From Ichthyosporea sp. XGB-2017a (Eukaryota; Opisthokonta; Ichthyosporea), in contig PDIM01000071.1 of the NCBI GenBank assembly GCA_002811675.1, positions 1 through 21,396 of the forward strand: DNA of 21,396 bases, in the 5' to 3' direction. Under the pieces are notes generated by a model. It saw only the letters and a list, made by a program, of their open reading frames with translations. It was not told where the DNA came from and searched no databases. Shown here in pieces: positions 1 to 9,216 of the stretch. The stretch's first letter is position 1. Every line of letters begins with the position of its first letter. The position numbers and the translations under genes were made by a program.

Positions 1-135
1 GGAGGGATTTCGACATAGTTTAAACCTTTTACTTGAGAAATAAAGCAGTCCCTGTAATAGTTGACTTGCTTTAGTATCTTACACTTTTATAGATTTAAAT
101 AGTTAGATTTATATTCTGCAAATTATTTCTCACAA

Positions 136-251
136 TTTTTTTCTATCCAAAAGCAAATTTTTTGTTCGTTTTACTTTTTCTATCCAAAAGCCAATTATTT
201 CTTCGTCGTTTTGCTTTTTCTAATCAAAATCTTATTCTTTCTTCGTTTTAG
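136..251. repeat. Three imperfect T-rich tandem repeats, unit about 38-40 bp
   Basis: Three successive units begin at about 136, 174 and 214. Each starts with a T run followed by CTATCCAAAAGC or a variant, then a second T-rich half ending in CGTTTTRC/G. The third unit is the most diverged. The array ends exactly where integrase-like coding begins at 251. It may be an amplified spacer or a junction made when the element was broken. The 135 bases before it are AT-rich and I see no gene there. Confidence 0.6.
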
Positions 252-1056
252 TAGACGTATGTTCCCGCATGGTCTTCCTCCGCCGGCCTATGCGCACGAA
301 AACTGCAAAGAGGTTGCCCAAACCCTGATTGATGTATTTACAACCGTAGGCTTCCCAAAAGTATAAATCCAATCGGACAACGGCAAGGAATTCCGCAACA
401 GCACGATGAAACGGGTCATCGAAATGATTCAACTGAAACATCGCTTCATCTGTCCCTACAATCCCAGGGCCAACGGCATTGTTGAGCGTCAAGTGCAAAC
501 ATTTAAGAACGCCCTCCTAAAGGAACTGCATGGAAATACTCCCATGTGGGACCTCCAGTTACCTCTGACGCAAATGGCAATGAACACCCGTACCTCGGAG
601 TCCTCGACCTTCCAGCCGTTTCACCTTTTCTTCACGCGAGCCCCGAACTCCTTCATAAATTATTCCAAGGTAAAGGCGGAGAATCCTTCAGCCCAGGCCC
701 TTGCCCCTTCACCAGCGCATGAAAACCTTGCACGATACTATTATGGGCATCAACATAGTAATAGGCAGGACTGTCGATCGTCGTCCTGACGCCCTATAGC
801 AGAGGGGCAGGAGAGAGGTTGGGATTTGGGAACCACTCACCCGAAGACTCCACGTGATGTGAAACGAGCCGCTCGCTCCGTCATGGCAGGCCCGTCTGCA
901 GAGCCGTCTCCCCTGACAAAGAATACGTACGTGCTCCGCACCGTCAACCCTCGGACCTCCAAGTTTCAGAATTCAGTCCCGCCGAGACGGTCCGTTCAAG
1001 GTCCTGGGGCAAACAAAGGCAAACACGGCCCGCTAGCCTTCTGCTTACTCCCTTGA
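251..1056 (+). pseudogene. Decayed Ty3/gypsy-type retrotransposon integrase fragment
   Basis: Retroelement integrases insert cDNA into host DNA using a D,D(35)E core. Here a VDVCSR-type strand is read in one frame from 251 to about 304, then the reading shifts by one base and continues to 789. The second catalytic Asp lies in a QSDNGKEF motif (codon 376-378) and the Glu in GIVERQV (codon 484-486). That leaves exactly 35 residues between them, the canonical spacing. A PYNPRANG motif and a WD..LP segment follow, as in gypsy integrases. TAA at 364-366 and TGA at 787-789 interrupt the frame. From 826 to 1056 the same frame reads like a weak GPY/F-type C-terminal module (KNTYVLR). The first catalytic Asp and the HHCC finger, normally upstream, are absent. 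This is a dead relic; the family is confident, the exact clade is not. Confidence 0.8.
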
Positions 1057-1407
1057 GGGAAGCCCTCCTTGCACGTAGAGACCATGCACAAACCTGGTTG
1101 GAAAACTCTCCCTTGAGAGATTGAGGTGGGAAATATAGGGGAGAAGGTGAACGGAGCCCAGCTGGAGCCAGCCAGCTGTAGGCGAAATAGCGGAGGACGC
1201 TTACGGTCAGGAAACAGAGAGAGATGTATACAAAGAAAATCAACGGCAAGAAGTTCCAAGACAACCAAACTTTAAGCTAAAGCCCAAACCGTAATCTTGG
1301 TCACACAGGAATCAGATAGGGGCATCCATGTGTTAGAGATGTTCCGGGAGAACATGAAACTGCTGGCAAACAGTAACAACTAACATTCCCGTAGCCTCTT
1401 GTACAAA
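1057..1407. other. Spacer without a recognisable gene
   Basis: No frame here gives a recognisable protein. It lies between the integrase relic and the Gag-like relic, so it may hold remains of an LTR or untranslated leader. I could not identify matching direct repeats, a primer-binding site or a TG...CA boundary by eye. Confidence 0.4.
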
Positions 1408-1948
1408 ATGCTGATTAATACGTTACCTGACTCTACAAAACGGCTAGTGCTGAGGTCAATGAGTACTGAGTAGTGAGAAAAATTACGTCTGCGACATCGG
1501 GGAAGCTCTACATGGACCGAATGTATATCCGAAACACATCACATATGAGGAGAAAGCTCTTATTCATAAGACTGAACAAACTGGAGAAATCGTCGAGCTT
1601 TAAAGAATTGTTGAGCACAACAATGATGAGTGATGACACTGAGAAGTTATGGCTTTTATGTCTTTGAAGGAAGAATTTGGCGATAGAATCTCTTTATCAC
1701 TGAAGACGCATACGGATAAGACACAGTCACTAGAAGAGATTGATAATATGGTCATCAAATATGATAGAGATAATCTATGGAGGAGAAAGGAAGTTGATGT
1801 AACTCACCGGAACTTCAAAGTTGAGATAGAGGAGGATAGAGTCAGTGAAGAGACCGCTATGGGTTATCTCAAATGCTTTAAAGGTATGAAAAATCCCAAA
1901 TTAACCTGCTGGGAATGTGGAGAATCCGGTCACGCCGTACTATCTTGA
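1408..1948 (+). pseudogene. Decayed retroelement Gag-like fragment ending in a broken zinc knuckle
   Basis: Short open pieces in changing frames (1408-1473, 1473-1667, 1649-1948) together resemble a Ty1/copia-style Gag. There is a helical segment with LNKLEKSSSFKELL, then SLKEEFGDRI, a SLEEI motif and a basic stretch, followed by CWECGESGH. The last motif is a CX2CX4H zinc knuckle, which binds nucleic acid in Gag proteins. Its fourth ligand should be Cys four residues later, but that codon (1946-1948) is TGA. The switch from the 1473 frame to the 1649 frame near 1650 is a one-base change. The knuckle is clear; assignment to copia rather than another LTR family is tentative. Confidence 0.5.
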
Positions 1949-3422
1949 CTCTTGTTCAAAATTGGCCAACTTGTCGACGGAAAATCGATATAAGTCAAAT
2001 AAAGTAGCCTGTAATTACGCAATCATCTTCTTCAGTTTTAGAATTAATCCCCTTCAGATGCTGATGGCTGGGGACCAAATGGGCAATTGGCTCATTCTCC
2101 GGAAGTCGGAACTCGCACAGAAATTTGGCCTGCAGACCATTAACCTCCCAGTAACCTGTAAGCTGGGAACTACAGGACTCAGGAGTGGGATCAAACTCCT
2201 GTTTTCTCACAAATGTACAGTAAAAATGGTTTTCGTCTAAGGTGTTGGATTGTCAATTGTCATGGACTCATTCATGGTGCTGACATTCTGCAGTCTGCAC
2301 ATGAGCACTGACCAAATTAACTCATCATGAAATAACTACCTTAAACCTATAGTGGATCACGTGGGGTCTATTCCTCAGACCTCAAGATGGTTGCATGGAC
2401 CCTGTCATTCACATGCAGAAAAATCTAGTACCAACTTCTCTTGGGGGTACCAACATTGGTGGCCGTGTTGGGACTTTTTGTTGAAACGATATTCATGGAA
2501 GTGTCTAGAAGAGTCAAGCAACGATGGACTGGTCTGGCGGGAACGCTACAGGAGGCCCCCAAACAGTTACGGAGAACACACACAGTCCAGATAAGTGCGC
2601 TATAACGGCTCAACACGAAGACTCCGCCATATCACCATGACGTACATGTCAAAAAGGTGAGCACTGAGAACTAGTAAATTGTTTACATACACGAAACAAC
2701 GACCTACTGCGGCTTCCAAGCTTCATGTAATACAGGTTACCACACCTGTCAATAAACTCGGGAAAGAAAAATAAACAGTTCGTAAAAGCATCACAGAAGG
2801 CTCCATGAAGAGGCGATATTGGTCTACTACTGGGAAAGCAACGCCGGAAATCAACACCGGATTTACCGGTAATTCATGTGTTAGCCCCTACATGATGTAC
2901 ACCACTCCACTCCTCCCGAGTGACTGGAGGAACGAATCCCCACAGAGGGCGGTGCAAACACGAGTCCGGAGGAATAATTGCCCGTATACCCACGTCAAAA
3001 CAAAATCCTAACTACTTATAACTCTCTTCAACAGGAAACGAAAATCACCACCAAAAATACAACAAGTGAAGTACAACAAACTTAAATACAAACAGCATAT
3101 AAATCTTCACCTCAAAATAAAAAAGATTCAAACATAAACATAAACATAAACAAAACAAAAACAAAAAACTGAAAATAAAGACCAAACCAATGAAAAAGAT
3201 AAATTACAAGTCCCGAACAAAGGGGCTGGTGCTTAGTTCCCCTTCCCAGCCACAGGGAGTGTTTAGGGAGAGGGGAAGGAGACTGGAGACCCATCCATGT
3301 ACAGTATGGAGATAGTATCAAAGATTTGTAACACTGCAGGAGGACTAGTGGATTCATAAACACCGGGGATGGACTACTCCATTGGATCATGTGGACAAAT
3401 GCAAAAGCCTGTCTTGCCCAGT
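1949..3422. other. Spacer with no gene I can support; one weak open stretch
   Basis: Mostly without coding signal. A stretch near 2100-2200 (ELAQKFGLQ) faintly resembles the retroelement protease region and could continue the Gag relic. From 2387 a + strand frame with ATG runs to a TAG at 2426-2428, then stays open to about 2602. It contains a hydrophobic segment (GVPTLVAVLGLFVETIF) followed by an amphipathic basic part. I do not recognise it. From about 3010 the sequence becomes A-rich. The 150-codon minus-strand frame at 3112-3564 runs antisense to the DET1 relic and is not supported. Confidence 0.35.
3133..3176. repeat. A-rich simple repeat (CATAAA)3 followed by CAAAA-type units
   Basis: Three CATAAA hexamers at 3133-3150 run into CAAAA/CAAAAA-like units to about 3170. 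It is low-complexity sequence upstream of the DET1 relic and may belong to its former promoter or leader. Confidence 0.6.
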
Positions 3423-4380
3423 ATGATGCATAGGGGAATCGCGATGTTTTTGCTGCTCCTTCAGTTAGTCGAGAGACAGGTATTAAAAATATTTCACATA
3501 GGCTCCCAATACCATACCACTCGCAAAATGCACCAATCTTTGATATTGAAGCTCCACAAATCATTTTGAAAAAGTTCTCACCGGATGGCCAATACGTTGT
3601 ATGCTTTTCGCGAAATCAGCAATGTGTGGTTGTGTATAAGTACAAAGGATTTGAAGGGATTTTAGAGTCTATGTATATGGTCAACGAAACTTATAAATCA
3701 GGGAAGACTGCTTCTTCGCGAACTTCAGAGCGCACCAGGAAGGCAAGAGCTTCTGCAAAAGACGGGTTGAAGAAGGGAGCGTGGGGCAAATGCATGACTC
3801 CGCATTTTGAAACCGTTTTGAGCAGTGTGCCATAGTTGATTAATAAGGATTTTTGTTTATTTTCGCCTTGTGGAGACAGTATGTTATTGTGGCCAGTTCA
3901 GCCCCATCCAGTGCTTCTGTTTCCGTCTCAAATGATGTGCGCACGCCAGAGACACTGTCGAATATTCCTACGTGTGACGATATTGTTCTCTGTTCGGAAT
4001 GTTTGGAAAGCGGAAGATTGTGTGATAAATATACATTTTACAGCTATTTTATTAATACTTCGCATAATTGGGGTGTTTGTATGTATGATAATCTGCTTTG
4101 TGTCCTGTCAATAAGACACCAAGCTATACATATTCTCCAGCTCAAGGCGGGTGGGAAATTAGCTCATATGCGAAAGATTGGTTCATATTACTTCGAAGAT
4201 GATCAGCTTTTTCTAGTCCTGTTTCTAGCAAGACATAGAGACGCATGTGCAGAGCACCAAAAGCACTCTTGGAGAGAGAAATCTTTACAGGAAACGGTCA
4301 ATAATATTGCTAGATCATCCTCCCCTGGAAGAATATCTCCAAGTCCCGGTGTTATTGGAAGATCCACGCCCGGAAGCTGA
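3423..4380 (+). pseudogene. DET1: Truncated DET1 (de-etiolated 1) homologue, probably a pseudogene
   Basis: DET1 is a nuclear protein that works with DDB1/CUL4 and COP10 in ubiquitin-ligase regulation; in plants it represses light responses. The relic starts near the ATG ATG at 3423-3428. It then shows LKKFSPDGQY and FSRNQQ (about 3563-3625), NKDFCLF (about 3842-3862), YVIVASSA, SGRLCDKYTF, MYDNLLCVLS, HQAIHILQL and EDDQLFL (to about 4215), in the same order as plant and animal DET1. Three lesions break it: a one-base shift at the G run 3433-3436, TAG at 3833-3835 exactly between aligned coding blocks, and a one-base shift at about 3872-3874. The low-complexity linker after EDDQLFL ends at TGA 4378-4380. 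The C-terminal half of the usual roughly 550-residue protein is missing; the convergent gene ending at 4471 occupies its place. Identity is strong. Pseudogene status is likely, since introns cannot explain lesions of this size. Confidence 0.8.
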
Positions 4381-4470
4381 TGGCGATCTGAGGGTGGATT
4401 GGTTTCTGCTATCGGAGCTTCTCCTTTGTCAGACACACAATATGCGAGAAATCTCGGGGTAGGCAACACT

Positions 4471-7400
4471 TCAGAAAACTCTGGCGTTGTAGTTTATAGT
4501 TGTGGATTCCACTATTAAAACAGCGGGCGCATCATCAGTACAGCTAGCCGTGCATGCGCCTGTCGATGGGACACACCTTGATATATTGCTAGGCCGCGCC
4601 GCGACGTCCACCAATACGAAATTGTTTAAGAAATTGTTAAGAACGAGTCGACATTGGTTGAGCTTGCTTGGGGGAACAAACCTAAACGGGTCTTCAATTA
4701 GATATACTTTGCAATGACGCAAATAAGCTCTGGCCAACTGTACGCAAATTTTCTGGAAGTCGTCAAGAAGCAATGTCTGAGCTGGCATCTCCGCAAGAGA
4801 CTTACAATCAAGTAAAAATTCGGGCGGAATATTGAGTGCTTCTGCAACAGCTAGTAGCTGTAGGCGCTGTGCCGGCTCTTCATGCGGGTTTGTATTGATC
4901 GACTGATCCTTATCAATATCGACAGGAGCTGCTCCACAATATGAGCTAGCTGGCGGCGCTGACGTGGTACTTCCGACGGGCATTTTGGTCATCTGAATGT
5001 ATATATTGTTATCGTCGTTCGGTGCAACTGCCCTAGCAGTACTGCCGACGGCCAGCTCATGTCGAACGTCATATATCTTATTTTCACCAGTTCTTGAATA
5101 TTGACTTTTCGTGAGTACGTCTTGCGTCGACTTAGCACTAGGTGATGTACTGTAGTTGATATTAAAGGTGACATTTCGAGGAAGCAAGGTTTCATCGTGG
5201 CTTATAACGGCTATGTTTTGGGCCAGGAATTTCGTTGAATAGAAGTGCAAAGGAATTCCTCCCAAGAAAATTGACCCTAAGCTATAAGAAACTTGTCGCT
5301 GTAATATGCTGAACAAAGATGATGTACCACTGCCCCTTGGGCGATGCCAAGTGGTAACTTTTCCACTTTCAATGACGCTTTCGTTGGGAAGATTCAACGT
5401 TACTTTTTTCCCGTTGGATGGGAAAGCGAATTTCAAATCTCTGATAATTATGGTCCACTGCCGGTCATGATCATAACGTTGCGTCTGTGGGCCTCGACTG
5501 TACATCATGTAGCTACTGTCATGCAGATCTCCTTCAAACTGTCCACAATTATTTCCTGAACGTACTCCAATATTCGTAGATTGTGCCAATTGTTCCGCTG
5601 TTGGGTTGCGATGCGATGGGGCTTGATAGTTAGAGAGGACAAACAGTCTCTCAAGTGACCCAGATTGAATTATACCTTCTGCACTTTGACTAAAAAAGAG
5701 AACAGCTTCGGTAAATAGAAAATATGCAATTGTTAGGCATAAATCCTTTCGAGAGGTGTCTCCGTTAATAATAGTACTGATCCCAAGGTAGAAGATAATA
5801 AAGTGGACAGTTAACAACTCACTGCCGCGAATAACTACTCTCAGGCATTGGTCAGCCGTTTGCAGAACTTGTGCACTCTTTAATGACGCTAGAAGATTCT
5901 GTGAATATTTCTCAGCATGAAAGGTCACACTATTGGTGCTCGCAATTGCATGTACGCTGTCCAAACACTGATACAAATATGCCGCCAAAGCCCCATTGCG
6001 CATCCGATACACTCTATTCTGCTTTCTGCCCCACACAGTGTATACCACAAGAGTCGCACATAAAAAGGCAAGAAACTGTACAACTGTCAAACCTGCACGG
6101 TACTCGTATACCAATAGCACCAATGTTAATATAGGAATGCTGACAACGCCAGTTACAATTGCGGGAAATGTTTCGGAAATGAGAGAAGAAAATGCAGCAG
6201 AGTCCCCTGACAAACGATATAGCAGCTCACTAGTGCGCATGCGGTATTGCCATGTATAGTCATCTAAGGTGAAGAGATTTCCAAACAAACCTGTGAAGAA
6301 TTCTACCATAGCCGTGAACGAGGCCTGTAGAAGCCACCACACAGACATATTAAGGATAACCACCCAAAGAGCAAATAAAGCTATAAAGCCAAAGAGTATG
6401 CCAATCGAAGTGCTTGAGCCAAAGGCATTCAAAGCTACCAACTGAACTAATGTTGCCAACACTACCAATAATGCGCCATAGACAAAACTACGTTCATTCA
6501 GACGAGTGAGATCCCGAACAATTCTAAAGATTTTATCAGCACTCGCCCGATGTCTATCAAACGATACGTCCAGGTCCTCAAGCTCATCAAATTGAACTTC
6601 TTCCATCCACTGCTGTGTGTTTAGCCATGCTGGGGGGCATACGTCACGATATGTGACGTCGGAGCGTTGGCTACCAACGAAAGGCATAAGCTGGTTCCCT
6701 TTCTCTAACGATTTTCCCATGTTGATATGTTCACGCTTCATTTGCTTACTAAACGCAGGTAGAACACACCGCAAGGGCTCCACCTCAGAGATCCACCAGT
6801 TGTAGAACTCCTGAGTGCCTACACCATCAATCTTAAGTCTCTGTGGACTTCCGCGCCTTTTTGTCAATCGAACGGCTTTTTCATTCACCTCGCACATAAG
6901 GGCACCATAGCTCTCGTTCATACTCTGTGTACGTGGAGTAAGCCCACACGTTACCAAAAACCAGTACATTTTGGTGTAAAATGCTTCAGTCTTGTCAGAA
7001 AATATGCTATGCATCAGGGCATAGTACAGAACTTCACACGGCAGTTGCTCTTTTCTCCAGTGTGCCCATGTGTCCCGTGTAAGAACCATCTCTGAACATT
7101 CTCCGTTTACCACGGCTATTACTGCATCAGCCACTGAGAAAGGATCACAAGCAGCTTCCAATCGGTCACAAGCTCCTATGGTTTGCCCATGAATTCGACT
7201 AACTCGCATACGCAAGGACATCGAATCATACAGACATGGGGCAATGGGGCGGGCTATATCATTGAGCAGATCAAACTCACAGCATTCTGTGAATACAATA
7301 CAGAACTGATCACAAGTAGGTTCTCCAGGATTGAGCTTATACATAAACACTTGATCAATACTCAAATGAGCCATGTTGAAGGCTTTGTTTATAGCAGCAT

Positions 7401-8058
7401 TGACCTTTTCATCAATTTCATCAATCACACAAGTCTTTCCTTCCCCATCAGAATCAAGCACGGTGGTGTGGATGGCATGGAAAATTTTGCATTTAGCGAG
7501 GGCATTCTCCTCATTGAACTCTTTTACGCGTTGGTCTATTGTTTCTGAAAACTGCTGGTGCTCTGTGGCATTATCACTGAACATGTGCACATCGACTCGA
7601 GACAACTGTCTCAATATTTCATTGTACCCACCCAACGAAGTTTTCGGCCCTAGCTGCTTACGAAGGAGAAGTCGAGGAAGCTTTCCTGCAATACCAAATC
7701 TCACAGGACATTCTTTGCCAGCAATACCTTCTTCATCCATCTGCAATAGGTCGCGGATGAGAGGACTATTCTCTCCAGCTTGCACAAGAGAGGCCATACG
7801 CACACTGACCTGCTTGATACGGTAAGATATTCCGATATCACTGCTGCGAAAAGGATTCGATGCAGTTAAAACCCGCACAGAAGGGCCAGGGGTGTCGGAG
7901 GAAGAGTGAGAAGATACCAGGGCCTGGTGTTGCTTGGCGAGGCGTTTACTCAGCGATACAGAGGCAACCACGGGAATGAATAAAAAGACCAGGATTACTA
8001 TGGCCTCTACTGGAAGGGCAAGAGCCAGCTCAAAGACATTGAGAGTATCGGAACTCAT
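4471..8058 (-). CDS. ABC-exporter-like membrane protein with degenerate ATPase domain (paralogue A)
   Basis: 1195 residues; the ATG has an in-frame TGA 18 bases upstream, so the start is firm. A membrane anchor (about 18-35) is followed by an unrecognised domain (about 80-490). A type-I exporter membrane domain comes next, with helices at about 524-547, 551-578, 630-650, 656-676, 746-765 and 772-792 and the typical LYRLSGD motif at 613-619. A nucleotide-binding domain fold spans about 868-1190. Its motifs are lost: the Walker A position reads RPRGSGTSS with Thr912 for the essential Lys, the Q-loop Gln is His954, LSGGQ is LDDFQ (1098-1102), Walker B ends IED instead of LDE, and the switch His is Ala1154. 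A low-complexity insert of about 100 residues (970-1070) splits the domain. ATP hydrolysis is therefore unlikely. The frame is otherwise intact, which argues for a functional pseudo-transporter. Its head-to-head neighbour at 9217 is a paralogue, and the two may pair as half-transporters. Substrate and membrane are unknown. Confidence 0.85.
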   Translation of the reverse strand: MSSDTLNVFELALALPVEAIVILVFLFIPVVASVSLSKRLAKQHQALVSSHSSSDTPGPSVRVLTASNPFRSSDIGISYRIKQVSVRMASLVQAGENSPLIRDLLQMDEEGIAGKECPVRFGIAGKLPRLLLRKQLGPKTSLGGYNEILRQLSRVDVHMFSDNATEHQQFSETIDQRVKEFNEENALAKCKIFHAIHTTVLDSDGEGKTCVIDEIDEKVNAAINKAFNMAHLSIDQVFMYKLNPGEPTCDQFCIVFTECCEFDLLNDIARPIAPCLYDSMSLRMRVSRIHGQTIGACDRLEAACDPFSVADAVIAVVNGECSEMVLTRDTWAHWRKEQLPCEVLYYALMHSIFSDKTEAFYTKMYWFLVTCGLTPRTQSMNESYGALMCEVNEKAVRLTKRRGSPQRLKIDGVGTQEFYNWWISEVEPLRCVLPAFSKQMKREHINMGKSLEKGNQLMPFVGSQRSDVTYRDVCPPAWLNTQQWMEEVQFDELEDLDVSFDRHRASADKIFRIVRDLTRLNERSFVYGALLVVLATLVQLVALNAFGSSTSIGILFGFIALFALWVVILNMSVWWLLQASFTAMVEFFTGLFGNLFTLDDYTWQYRMRTSELLYRLSGDSAAFSSLISETFPAIVTGVVSIPILTLVLLVYEYRAGLTVVQFLAFLCATLVVYTVWGRKQNRVYRMRNGALAAYLYQCLDSVHAIASTNSVTFHAEKYSQNLLASLKSAQVLQTADQCLRVVIRGSELLTVHFIIFYLGISTIINGDTSRKDLCLTIAYFLFTEAVLFFSQSAEGIIQSGSLERLFVLSNYQAPSHRNPTAEQLAQSTNIGVRSGNNCGQFEGDLHDSSYMMYSRGPQTQRYDHDRQWTIIIRDLKFAFPSNGKKVTLNLPNESVIESGKVTTWHRPRGSGTSSLFSILQRQVSYSLGSIFLGGIPLHFYSTKFLAQNIAVISHDETLLPRNVTFNINYSTSPSAKSTQDVLTKSQYSRTGENKIYDVRHELAVGSTARAVAPNDDNNIYIQMTKMPVGSTTSAPPASSYCGAAPVDIDKDQSINTNPHEEPAQRLQLLAVAEALNIPPEFLLDCKSLAEMPAQTLLLDDFQKICVQLARAYLRHCKVYLIEDPFRFVPPSKLNQCRLVLNNFLNNFVLVDVAARPSNISRCVPSTGACTASCTDDAPAVLIVESTTINYNARVF

Positions 8059-9216
8059 TGATATAATTTGGCTTCATGCACGATTAATCGATTTACAAGT
8101 TTTTGTTCAATACGGCACTTTAGTTGAATTGATTTATGTTTCTCTTCTTTTTTTCCTTTTCTTTAAATCAAAAACAAAATAAATAAAAGGCGAAACTTAA
8201 AAGCGCCTAAGATAAAGGGAAAGAAAAGAAAAGAACAGATAGATTTAGTTAAAATCAGGAAGTAAATATGGAGCACAGAAACAAAACTTAATGAAGCTGT
8301 CCAAATAACAAACAAAAACGCAGTTTTCGCTTTTGATGATAAATATTGCAGAGAGTTTCCATTCCAAGGAAGTTTCGCAACATCAAAGAAGTACCAACAA
8401 GGAAAGAATTTGTGTGTGAGGCAGCAGACGTGTGCTCATTCTCAACTGGAACAGAGCAACTTTGATGGAATTGGGGCGGTAACTCGGAAGAAGCACATTT
8501 GCCCACGCATTGACGCACAAGATCCCATTTCGCAATAACATCAGTTTAGAATCATTTGAAGGGAGGAAACAATTAATGAGGGCACCAATGAGAGAGCAGA
8601 GAATATCCGCATTATTTCTTTTTAGCCAATCAGGGTTGAGAGAAATCAAAATGATTCCGGTACACTATTTAGTTGGGCCAATAATCAGTTGTGAGCCAAT
8701 ATTGGTTATGAAGATGGGCTAAAAATAACCCTCACAGCAGGGACCTACGTACTTTGGGATCCAACAACAAATTAAATCAATCTTCTTCTGTTCCTCTTCC
8801 AATCCCCATATGTAGAATATCCCTTCGACATAGCTAAACTAGACGCCTATTGGGGAAAGGGGATCTTGTATGTTATCAGAAACAAGAGTACTTTTGATAC
8901 GAGGTGCATAACTGTGTAGGGTCGGCCCATCTTCGGAACAAAGAACAAAAAAAATATTAAGAACGAAAAGAATCATGAAAAGTGACGTTTCTTTTGTGTG
9001 AAGTCAAACAGACAAGAACGAAATTTAAAGGAATCAAAGGACAAAAGCAAAAAAAATCACGAATTGGTTTTATTGAATCAAAAAGAGCAACCTTTTGCGT
9101 AAATCAAACATTTGTTTAAGAGTTTTGTTATTAGCTTTTGATCTCTAATTATTTATTCTAATTTAATTTAATCTTCCTCTCCGCTACTCACCGCAACTAA
9201 ATACCCCTGAATAATC
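8059..9216. promoter_or_regulatory. Divergent intergenic region shared by the two ABC-like genes
   Basis: This 1158-bp AT-rich spacer lies between two start codons pointing away from each other, so it must hold both promoters and may co-regulate the pair. The 100 bases before each ATG are A/T-rich; I cannot assign a TATA box or operator with confidence. At 8650-8775 the + strand has a short protein-like frame (including LTAGTYVLWDPTTN) interrupted by TGA at 8692-8694, possibly a gene relic. Short frames on the minus strand at 8288-8649 look like chance. Confidence 0.5.

Noticed and set aside
251-1948. One intact LTR retrotransposon
   Set aside because: The order (integrase before Gag), stops, frame changes, and absence of visible LTRs, reverse transcriptase and RNase H indicate separate decayed pieces.
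3112-3564. 150-codon open frame on the minus strand
   Set aside because: Its 5' part is antisense to conserved DET1 coding sequence and its end reads through an A-rich simple repeat (Phe/Met runs), so it is a shadow frame.
3566-4380. Stop codon reassignment or introns as the explanation for the DET1 breaks
   Set aside because: TAG and TGA end the other genes normally, and the lesions are single-base shifts or one codon between directly adjoining conserved blocks, leaving no room for introns.
8288-8649. Two overlapping minus-strand frames in the divergent spacer
   Set aside because: No recognisable motifs, different frames over the same bases, and no supporting context.
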